The notes beneath the pieces are model-generated. The model was not told the origin of the DNA and searched no databases. It saw only the letters and a list, made by a program, of their open reading frames with translations. The position numbers and the translations under genes are program-made. DNA of 11,735 nucleotides from an uncultured Eubacteriales bacterium (lineage in GTDB: Bacteria; Bacillota; Clostridia; Oscillospirales; CAG-272), in contig ONVJ01000083.1 in assembly GCA_900321265.1 (NCBI GenBank), positions 1 through 11,735 of the forward strand, in the 5' to 3' direction. The first letter of the stretch is position 1, and each line of letters opens with the position of its first letter. Positions 6,510 through 11,735 of the stretch are shown piece after piece.

Positions 6510-7739
6510 TTATACCACACCTCCGAATTTATTTCTACGGATTTGCGCGGAATATATCATATTGGAAGCGCTTTTTTTCATCAATTCAAAGTCGATCGAT
6601 GAAAGAGGCGTCTTTTCGCGGATCAGCGAGGTGTAGATCCCGGCCCGTCCGGTCTCGCCGATCAGTATGAAGCCGAGCAGCCTGTCCTCTCCGGTGAAGA
6701 ACCTGCGCAGACCGCTCTCAGAGCGTTCCTCCGTCATTTCTCCCCCGTATGCTCCCGCTGTCATGACGTGAAGTCCGAAAAAACCTATCGAGTTCATCGG
6801 TATCGCGTTCGTCAGGGCCCTGTCTCCTCCCGCCATGTTCACTCCGGCGGTGAAGCCCTGCATATAGGCGTTCGGAAGTATCGCGAGCACACGGTTCGAC
6901 CCGGTCGAGGAATCGAATCCCTCGGCGCAGTCGCCGGCGGCGAAAACCGAGGGCAGGCTCGACCGCATCCGCCCGTCCGTGACTATTCCGCGGCCCACCT
7001 CTCCGCCGGCATCCTTTACCAGCCCGGTCTCTGCGCGGACGCCTACCGCGAGGACAAGGACGTCGAATTCAACCCGCTTTCCGCTTTTCATGAGCGCGAC
7101 GTTGCATTCGAAGCGCACCGCGGTGTCGCCGAGCATGAAGTGGAGGCCGTTCGCCTCAAGGTGCTTCTGAACGATACCCGCGCATTCCGGATCGAGTATG
7201 CTCGAGAGCACCCGGTCGGCGAGGTCGCAGACCGTTATGCTCCCCGCGAGATCTCTGATCCCCTCGGCGCATTTCAGCCCGATCAGGCCGGCGCCGACTA
7301 TCAGGACCCTCGACTCCTTCGTCAGAGCCTCCCTGAGCGCGAGGGCGTCATCGAGCGTCATGAAGCCGAATTTCCGGTCGACGGTATCAAGTCCCTCTAT
7401 CGGAGGAACGAAGGGACGAGATCCCGTCGCGACGCAGACTTCGTCGTAGGGAAGCTCTTCTCCGGTGTCGAGCGTCACCCTCTTTTTCCCGGGATTCAGA
7501 GCGACCGCCCTCGCGTAGACAAGATCGCAACCGTTGTCGGCGTAGAAGGAATCTCCGCGGTACTTCATCCGCTCGGTGTCGGTCTTTCCTTCAAGCAGGT
7601 AGGAGATCAGCGGGCGGCTGTATACGTGGTGATTTTCCCCCGAGACGACGGTTATTCCGCCTTCACGGTCGACCGAGCGGATGCCTTCAACACAGGCGGC
7701 CGACGCGGTACCGTTTCCGATTATGACGTAGCTTTTCAT
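6510..7739 (-). CDS. FAD-dependent NAD(P)H oxidoreductase (pyridine nucleotide-disulfide oxidoreductase fold)
   Basis: A 409-residue flavoprotein of the NADH:rubredoxin reductase/nitrite reductase-like group. The FAD Rossmann motif is VIIGNGTASAACVEGI (5-20). A central VCVATGSRPFVPP (101-113) and an NAD(P)H Rossmann motif VLIVGAGLIGLKCAEGI (145-161) follow, then VFAAGDCAEG (265-274), the second FAD motif. No redox-active CxxC is present beside the FAD motif, so it is not a disulfide reductase. It starts with ATGA overlapping the stop of the preceding iron-sulfur gene. From context it probably passes electrons from NAD(P)H to the iron-sulfur protein and then to the FMN domain of glutamate synthase, replacing GltD. 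The cofactor is uncertain: the second strand ends ITVCD, which leans to NADH because of its acidic residue, but this is not decisive. Residues about 340-409 form a family-type C-terminal domain. Confidence 0.9.
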   Translation of the reverse strand: MKSYVIIGNGTASAACVEGIRSVDREGGITVVSGENHHVYSRPLISYLLEGKTDTERMKYRGDSFYADNGCDLVYARAVALNPGKKRVTLDTGEELPYDEVCVATGSRPFVPPIEGLDTVDRKFGFMTLDDALALREALTKESRVLIVGAGLIGLKCAEGIRDLAGSITVCDLADRVLSSILDPECAGIVQKHLEANGLHFMLGDTAVRFECNVALMKSGKRVEFDVLVLAVGVRAETGLVKDAGGEVGRGIVTDGRMRSSLPSVFAAGDCAEGFDSSTGSNRVLAILPNAYMQGFTAGVNMAGGDRALTNAIPMNSIGFFGLHVMTAGAYGGEMTEERSESGLRRFFTGEDRLLGFILIGETGRAGIYTSLIREKTPLSSIDFELMKKSASNMIYSAQIRRNKFGGVV

Positions 7740-8176
7740 TCTGCCCCTCCTCTCTCCTCGTACACGATGGCTCTGTTCGGGCAGCCGCGGACGCAGGCAG
7801 GCTCGCCGCAGGAGTTCTCAAGGCAGAGTTCGCACTTCTGCATCGTCCCGTTCTCTCCCGGGACGAGGGCCCCGTAGGGACAGACGAGCACGCAGGTCAG
7901 GCATCCGACGCATTTCGTCCGGTCGATCTTTACGACTCCGTCCTTCTTTGATATCGCGCCGGCGATGCAGCTCTTCTGGCATATCGGATCGGTGCAGTGC
8001 CTGCAGGAGACTGCTAAGGTGATCCTGTCGTCGCCCTCAACGTGAATTCTGGGGAAGATCTTTTTTCCCTTCAGGGCGGAAACCATATCGCTCATTCCCG
8101 AATTCGCGAAGGCGCAGTTGTATTCGCAGAGATGACACCCGAGGCACCACTCTTCGTTAACGTATATCCTCTTCAT
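7736..8176 (-). CDS. HycB/CooF-like 4x[4Fe-4S] electron-transfer protein
   Basis: A 146-residue cytoplasmic iron-sulfur protein; no signal peptide or Tat motif. Cysteine groups: 11, 14, 17, 21 (CLGCHLCEYNC); 58, 61, 66, 70 (CRHCTDPICQKSC); 89, 92, 95, 99 (CVGCLTCVLVCP); and 115, 118, 128, 132 (CELC and CVRGCP), with an additional Cys123. This is the four-cluster layout of HycB, CooF and DMSO-reductase beta subunits. It lies between the FMN synthase gene and the FAD oxidoreductase gene, overlapping the latter by four bases, so it is most likely an electron wire between them. The start could be GTG at 8179, touching the previous stop, or ATG at 8176; GGGGGA precedes both, and the ATG gives the better spacing. 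Which cluster accepts electrons first cannot be told. Confidence 0.9.
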   Translation of the reverse strand: MKRIYVNEEWCLGCHLCEYNCAFANSGMSDMVSALKGKKIFPRIHVEGDDRITLAVSCRHCTDPICQKSCIAGAISKKDGVVKIDRTKCVGCLTCVLVCPYGALVPGENGTMQKCELCLENSCGEPACVRGCPNRAIVYEERGGAE

Positions 8177-8179
8177 CAC

Positions 8180-9685
8180 TCATTCCCCCGCGTGCGAGAT
8201 GCCTAGTATGCGCAGCTCGGTCTCGTTCAGTCCGACTCCGCGGAGCATGAGACGGTTGCCGCGGAGAGCTTCTATCGAATTGATCCCCATGCCGCCCATC
8301 ATTTCCTTTATCTCGTGCCGCCAGGCCGTCATCAGGTTGACGAGCCTTTCCGAACCGGTGTCGGGATTGAGGCGCTTCACGAGATCGGGGCGCTGGGTCG
8401 CGATCCCCCAGTTGCACCGGCCGGTCTGGCAGGTGCGGCAGAGGTGGCAGCCGAGGGCGAGCAGCGCCGCCGTGGCGATATAGCAGGCGTCGGCGCCGAG
8501 CGCGATCGCCTTGACCACGTCGGCTGCCGAGCGGATCGACCCTCCCGCCACGAGCGAGACGTTCCCGCGGATACCCTCGTCGCGCAGCCGCTGATCGACC
8601 GCCGCGAGGGCGAGCTCGATCGGAATGCCGACGCTGTCGCGGATCCTGGTCGGGGCGGCTCCGGTGCCGCCTCTGAAGCCGTCGATCGCGATGATGTCGG
8701 CTCCGCTGCGGGCGATTCCGCTGGCGATCGCCGCGATGTTGTGCACCGCGGCCACCTTGACGATGACAGGCTTTTTGTATTCTGTCGCCTCCTTCAGCGA
8801 GTATACGAGCTGGCGGAGATCCTCGATCGAGTATATGTCATGGTGCGGCGCGGGAGATATCGCGTCGGTGCCCTCGGGGATCATCCTCGTCCGCGAGACG
8901 TCGCCGACGATCTTTGCCCCAGGCAGATGTCCGCCGATCCCCGGCTTTGCGCCCTGACCCATCTTGATCTCGATCGCGGCGCCTGCGTTGAGGTAGTCCT
9001 CGTGAACGCCGAAGCGCCCCGACGCCACCTGAACCACGGTGTGAGGACCGTATTTGTAGAAATCCTCGTGCAGTCCGCCCTCGCCGGTGTTGTAGAGGAT
9101 GCCGAGCTCGGTCGCCGCCCTGGCCAGCGAGGCGTGGGCGTTATAGCTGATCGAACCGTAGCTCATCGCCGAGAACATCACCGGCATGTCAAGCTCGATC
9201 TGAGGCGGGAGATCGCAGATTATCCTGCCGTCCGGTCCGCGTTCGATCCGGTCGGGCTTCTTTCCGAGGAAGACGCGGGTCTCCATCGGCTCGCGGAGGG
9301 GATCGATCGGAGGGTTGGTGACCTGTGAGGCGTTGATGAGGATCCTGTCCCAGTATACCGGCAGCGGCTTGGGATTGCCCATCGACGACAGCAGGACCCC
9401 GCCGGTGTTCGCCTGCTTGTAGATCTCCTTGATCGTGTCGCCCTGCCAGTTGGCGTTCTCGCGCAGCGCGCAGTCGCTCTTCAGGATTTTCAGCGCCCTG
9501 ACCGGGCAGAGCGAGACGCAGCGCTGGCAGTCGACGCATTTCGAGTCGTCGGCCAGCATGACGCCGTGTTCGGCGTCGTATGAATGGACCCCGTTCGCGC
9601 ACTGCCTCTCGCAGACGCGGCAGGCTATGCAGCGGTCGCGGTCCCTTTTTACTTCAAATTCCGGATATATGAACTCAACGCCCAT
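8180..9685 (-). CDS. Glutamate synthase FMN/synthase-domain protein with N-terminal 2[4Fe-4S] ferredoxin (archaeal/clostridial type)
   Basis: The 501-residue synthase subunit, where ammonia and 2-oxoglutarate become glutamate on FMN. The N-terminus has two ferredoxin motifs: Cys19, 22, 25, 29 and Cys50, 53, 56, 60. The GOGAT alpha/beta barrel follows, with MSYGSIS (174-180), GEGGLHEDFYKYG (201-213), IKMGQGAKPGIGGHLPG (240-256), SPAPHHDIYSIEDL (277-290), DGFRGGTGAAPTRIRD (335-350) and LVAGGSIR (378-385) for FMN phosphate. Cys413, 416, 419 and 424 (CHLCRTCQTGRC, before WGIATQ) occupy the place of the iron-sulfur cluster of normal GltB. The amidotransferase and GXGXG domains are absent and encoded separately on either side. 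The ATG overlaps the preceding stop by one base (TGATG); GGAGGG lies just upstream. Well supported as COG0069-type; the exact electron donor is inferred from the neighbours. Confidence 0.95.
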   Translation of the reverse strand: MGVEFIYPEFEVKRDRDRCIACRVCERQCANGVHSYDAEHGVMLADDSKCVDCQRCVSLCPVRALKILKSDCALRENANWQGDTIKEIYKQANTGGVLLSSMGNPKPLPVYWDRILINASQVTNPPIDPLREPMETRVFLGKKPDRIERGPDGRIICDLPPQIELDMPVMFSAMSYGSISYNAHASLARAATELGILYNTGEGGLHEDFYKYGPHTVVQVASGRFGVHEDYLNAGAAIEIKMGQGAKPGIGGHLPGAKIVGDVSRTRMIPEGTDAISPAPHHDIYSIEDLRQLVYSLKEATEYKKPVIVKVAAVHNIAAIASGIARSGADIIAIDGFRGGTGAAPTRIRDSVGIPIELALAAVDQRLRDEGIRGNVSLVAGGSIRSAADVVKAIALGADACYIATAALLALGCHLCRTCQTGRCNWGIATQRPDLVKRLNPDTGSERLVNLMTAWRHEIKEMMGGMGINSIEALRGNRLMLRGVGLNETELRILGISHAGE

Positions 9686-10779
9686 CAGAACCGTCCCTCC
9701 TTAACTCTCACGACGACGGGTTCGCCGCCCTTCGGAGCCCTGATATTCACCGCTTCGGGCTCCATCGCCCTGATCGCGGCCTCTTCGCTCGCGATATATA
9801 CTCTGTCGTCCTTTTCACCGACGACCATCGATCTCAGCTTCAGCCTGTCGTTCAGGGCCATCAGCCCGCCGTCGAACCCGAGGACGATCGAGAATGGCCC
9901 TGTCACCAGCAGGCTCGGGAAGACTGTGCGGAGATAAGTCAGCTTCTGCCTTTCGCATTCGTCCGCTATCCCGTCGATGCCGCTCCAGAATGGGGCGGCG
10001 ATGACGTCGGCGGCCTCCTCGAGGGAGAGCCCCTGCCGCCTGACGAGATAGTCCAGAATATAGGTTATCACTTCGGTATCTGTCTGAAGTGTGCATTTGT
10101 ATCCGAACATCTCGATGTATCTGCGGTTCGCGTCGTATGACGAGATCTCGCCGTTGTGAACGACCGAAAAATCAAGCAGGGTGAAGGGGTGAGCTCCGCC
10201 CCACCAGCCGGGGGTGTTGGTCGGATATCTCCCGTGGGCGGTCCAGCAGTAGCCCGAGTATTCCTCGAGGCGGTAGAACCTGCCGACGTCCTCGGGAAAG
10301 CCGACGGCCTTGAAGGTCCCCATGTTCTTTCCGCTCGAGAAGACGTAGGCCCCCTTCATTCCGGTGTTTATCTTCATGACCGTCCGCGCGACGAATTCCT
10401 TTTCGTCGATCTGAAGATCGGCCAGCACCGACTTCAAAGGGGCGACGAAATATCTCCAGATTATCGGCTCGCCGGTGATCTCGGGGATCTTGCGCGTGGG
10501 AATGATCTCGCCCTTTACTATCTCAAATACCTCTTTCAGCAGCGCCTCGCAGCTCTTTCGCGTGTCGCGGCAGTCGAAAAAGAGGTGAAGGGCATAGAAG
10601 TCCCGGTATTCGGGGTAGATCCCGTAGCCCGCGAATCCGCCTCCCAGACCGTTGGACCGGTCGTGCATAGGCAGCATCGCGCCGGCTATGAGATCTCCCG
10701 GGATCCTCTTTCCCTCCTTCGAGATCACCGCCGCTATGGCGCATCCCGACGGTATCCTGACGCTTCCTTCGATTTTCAT
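9685..10779 (-). CDS. Class II glutamine amidotransferase subunit of split glutamate synthase
   Basis: A 364-residue Ntn-type glutaminase that releases ammonia from glutamine for the synthase subunit. The nucleophile is expected to be Cys13 in RIPSGCAIAAV, exposed by removal of a 12-residue propeptide as in GltB. Other family signatures are MHDRSNGLGGGFAGYGIYPE (38-57), AHGRYPTNT (181-189), HNGEISSYDANRRY (208-221) and TDTEVI (233-238). A C-terminal part of the domain contains GPFSIVLGFDGGLMALNDR (294-312). It is the first gene of the operon. ATG at 10779 is the earliest possible start, since an in-frame TGA lies three codons upstream. A well-placed GGAGG precedes a different ATG at 10789 in another frame, so spacing to the real start is longer than usual. 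Expression is probably governed by the upstream promoter and attenuator. Confidence 0.94.
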   Translation of the reverse strand: MKIEGSVRIPSGCAIAAVISKEGKRIPGDLIAGAMLPMHDRSNGLGGGFAGYGIYPEYRDFYALHLFFDCRDTRKSCEALLKEVFEIVKGEIIPTRKIPEITGEPIIWRYFVAPLKSVLADLQIDEKEFVARTVMKINTGMKGAYVFSSGKNMGTFKAVGFPEDVGRFYRLEEYSGYCWTAHGRYPTNTPGWWGGAHPFTLLDFSVVHNGEISSYDANRRYIEMFGYKCTLQTDTEVITYILDYLVRRQGLSLEEAADVIAAPFWSGIDGIADECERQKLTYLRTVFPSLLVTGPFSIVLGFDGGLMALNDRLKLRSMVVGEKDDRVYIASEEAAIRAMEPEAVNIRAPKGGEPVVVRVKEGRF

Positions 10780-10797
10780 GTAAACTCATCCTTTCCT

Positions 10798-10813
10798 CCG
10801 GAAGTCTTTCCGG
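10798..10813 (-). promoter_or_regulatory. Small perfect hairpin next to the ribosome binding site
   Basis: CCGGAA-AGAC-TTCCGG is a six-pair perfect stem with a four-base loop, immediately before AGGAAAGGATG on the minus strand. It borders or partly covers the Shine-Dalgarno region of the amidotransferase gene and might tune translation of the operon. No known riboswitch class is recognised; it could be chance. Confidence 0.35.
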
Positions 10814-10848
10814 ATGAAGATCATCTGCGGTTGTTTCCGATCTTATAG

Positions 10849-10906
10849 AAAAAACAAAAAAGGCGCTCTTTCCCCGCGGTCATGCCGCGAAAAAATGAAC
10901 GCCTTT
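10849..10906 (-). terminator. Leader intrinsic terminator (attenuator) of the glutamate synthase operon
   Basis: On the minus strand the outer arms AAAGGCG and CGCCTTT pair (7 bp). Pairing continues through TTC with GAG (one wobble) and U-A/U-G pairs to an inner perfect stem CGCGG-CATGA-CCGCG. A T-rich tract (six T, G, six T) follows directly. It lies between the promoter and the first gene, about 70 bases before the start codon, so most transcripts should stop here unless the stem is prevented from forming. The plus strand lacks a T tract after the stem, so the direction is clear. Confidence 0.85.
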
Positions 10907-10914
10907 GCTCATTT
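10893..10914 (-). promoter_or_regulatory. Candidate antiterminator hairpin with ANTAR-type hexaloop
   Basis: The first expected transcript bases, AAATGAGC, pair with GTTCATTT (eight pairs, one G-U) around the six-base loop AAAGGC. The loop has A at position 1 and G at position 4, the positions conserved in ANTAR target hairpins. The loop and 3' arm are the same bases as the 5' arm of the terminator, so the two structures cannot coexist. Known ANTAR targets have two such hairpins; only one clear hexaloop is seen, the next hairpin having a five-base loop (CATGA). Binding by the encoded ANTAR protein is inference. Confidence 0.5.
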
Positions 10915-10920
10915 CACGTT

Positions 10921-10949
10921 ATTATACACCCGCGCGCGAAGTTTGTCAA
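10921..10949 (-). promoter_or_regulatory. Sigma-70/SigA consensus promoter of the glutamate synthase operon
   Basis: A perfect -35 TTGACA (10949-10944), a 17-base spacer and a perfect -10 TATAAT (10926-10921) on the minus strand. The expected start of transcription is near 10914, which places the terminator stem about eight bases into the RNA. A promoter this close to consensus fits control after initiation rather than by activator recruitment. Confidence 0.93.
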
Positions 10950-10994
10950 GAAAAAACTGTTCGAGTTGAAAAAACGAGAAAAAGATCTTTCCTA

Positions 10995-11023
10995 TTGACT
11001 TTTCCACAATTAAATGATAAAAT
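10995..11023 (+). promoter_or_regulatory. Promoter of the lipoprotein gene
   Basis: TTGACT (10995-11000), a 17-base spacer and TAAAAT (11018-11023), each one base from consensus, on the plus strand. It gives a 5' untranslated region of about 60 bases before the ATG at 11091. It is divergent from the glutamate synthase promoter; the two -35 boxes are 45 bases apart, so a protein bound between them could affect both. Confidence 0.75.
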
Positions 11024-11090
11024 CAGATTATTAACAGAGAAGTTTAACGCTGAACATCAACGCAACCGGTGTGATGTGGGGATCTAAATA

Positions 11091-11720
11091 ATGAAAGGCA
11101 AGTTGTTGTTTATTCTTGTTTTAACCATGGTTCCGGTTATCTTTTTCGGATGCTCCTCAATAAAGTTAAATAATTACGAGTCACTTACAAATGATTATTC
11201 GACTAATGAAACGCTCGTCAATAATAATGAACAGATTGCAAGTGATTTGATCAATCGTGATAACTACTCAATGGTCGAGAATCTTGTTATTGTAACAAAT
11301 ATTAACCAGATACAAAATGCATTATCTGAGTGCTTTAGTGCGAAAAATACTTTACCGTATGTTCTTATCATCGATAATCCAAACAATTTGAAAGAATTGT
11401 GCGACTATGATATGAAAAAACCGGAATTTTCCGATGTGTTTCAAATACACGGAAATTTATCTGATTTTAGCGGACATATTAATGATGAGTTTTTTAATGA
11501 GCATTATGTCATAGCCCTGGTTTTTAAATCGTCAAGCGGAAGCTGGAATTATGAGCAGACAGTTGAAAAAATACAAAATGCTCTCTATATAACTACAATC
11601 GGGAAAATCGATTTTCCCTGTACAGATGATGTGGGCGGTTTTATTATCATTTGCGAGGTAGATGGCAGATATGGCGGAGAAAATGTGCTTGTCTACTCCA
11701 CAACATCAGAACCTTTTTAA
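11091..11720 (+). CDS. Predicted lipoprotein of unknown function
   Basis: A 209-residue protein with a lipoprotein signal peptide: basic MKGK, hydrophobic LLFILVLTMVPVIFF, then FFGC with Cys21 as the lipidated residue (Phe at -3 makes the lipobox slightly unusual). An Asn/Ser/Thr-rich spacer (about 22-55) follows, then a globular part with alternating hydrophobic strands, including YVLIIDNP (89-96), HYVIALVFKSSSGSW and a glycine-rich GGFIIICEVDGRYGG near the end. Expected location is the outer face of the cell membrane. The strand-loop arrangement faintly recalls PrcB-like lipoproteins, but this is not firm enough for a name. The ATG has GGGGA about nine bases upstream. Base composition is far lower in GC than the minus-strand genes (28% and 30% in two counted 60-base lines), suggesting a different origin. 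No terminator is visible in the 15 bases after the stop. Confidence 0.85.
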   Translation: MKGKLLFILVLTMVPVIFFGCSSIKLNNYESLTNDYSTNETLVNNNEQIASDLINRDNYSMVENLVIVTNINQIQNALSECFSAKNTLPYVLIIDNPNNLKELCDYDMKKPEFSDVFQIHGNLSDFSGHINDEFFNEHYVIALVFKSSSGSWNYEQTVEKIQNALYITTIGKIDFPCTDDVGGFIIICEVDGRYGGENVLVYSTTSEPF

Positions 11721-11735
11721 GAAGAGAATATATTA

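Noticed and set aside
6508..6545. TGGTATAAT extended -10-like sequence before the GXGXG gene, with a partial -35 TAGAAA
   Set aside because: It is made from the end of one gene, its TAA stop and the next ATG. A transcript would start within the start codon, so it is most likely coincidence.
6768..7877. 369-codon plus-strand frame spanning the FAD oxidoreductase and iron-sulfur genes
   Set aside because: It crosses two well-supported minus-strand genes and has no recognisable protein features.
8315..9328. 337-codon plus-strand frame opposite the FMN glutamate synthase gene
   Set aside because: Low-complexity Arg/Asp/Val-rich translation typical of the complement of high-GC coding sequence; no motif or start signal.
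1..11735. CRISPR array, tRNA, rRNA, insertion sequence or attachment site
   Set aside because: No regularly spaced direct repeats, no cloverleaf or rRNA-like stretch, and no transposase or integrase coding region were found by reading both strands.

Overview
The window looks like chromosome of a high-GC, anaerobic, low-repeat member of the Clostridia. Reasons: strong AGGAGG-type ribosome binding sites, TTG starts, a split iron-sulfur-rich glutamate synthase, an ANTAR regulator beside glnA, a macro-domain/HTH fusion of a type common in Firmicutes, and an ETF-linked 2-hydroxyacid dehydrogenase. Genus and species cannot be read from the sequence. Eleven coding regions are supported. Ten lie on the minus strand (one cut by the left edge) and one on the plus strand. 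No rRNA, tRNA, CRISPR array or mobile element was seen.

Reading the minus strand from right to left (5' to 3'), a consensus promoter (10949-10921) drives a short leader with a strong intrinsic terminator (10906-10849). The leader is followed by a tightly packed nitrogen-assimilation operon. Its genes are: class II glutamine amidotransferase (10779-9685); ferredoxin/FMN glutamate synthase domain (9685-8180); four-cluster iron-sulfur protein (8176-7736); FAD/NAD(P)H oxidoreductase (7739-6510); GXGXG domain of glutamate synthase (6507-5788); glutamine synthetase glnA (5720-4512); ANTAR regulator (4472-3891). The first, second and fifth genes are the separated domains of the glutamate synthase large subunit. 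The third and fourth probably supply its electrons in place of a normal GltD. With GlnA they make a GS/GOGAT ammonium-assimilation module. The ANTAR protein has a degenerate receiver domain and is a natural candidate to act on the leader: the first transcribed bases can fold into a hairpin with an A-x-x-G hexaloop that excludes the terminator stem.

Next comes a macro-domain protein with a long variable linker and a helix-turn-helix-like C-terminus (3791-2586), followed by a weak terminator-like stem. A second operon then begins: EtfB (2471-1689), EtfA with an N-terminal ferredoxin-like domain holding one [4Fe-4S] ligand set (1680-490), and the N-terminal part of a GlcD-type FAD 2-hydroxyacid dehydrogenase (500-1, running off the window). 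This is the gene order of the electron-bifurcating lactate dehydrogenase LctBCD of Acetobacterium.

At the right end, on the plus strand, an AT-rich lipoprotein gene (11091-11720) is read divergently from its own promoter. Two hand-counted 60-base lines in it are 28-30% GC, against 73% for one line in the glutamate synthase gene. This marks a compositional boundary near 10,910-10,980. The only stretch over 300 bases without a gene (10780-11090) holds the two divergent promoters and the attenuator leader. The most interesting feature is the attenuator/hexaloop leader paired with an ANTAR gene at the distal end of the same operon.
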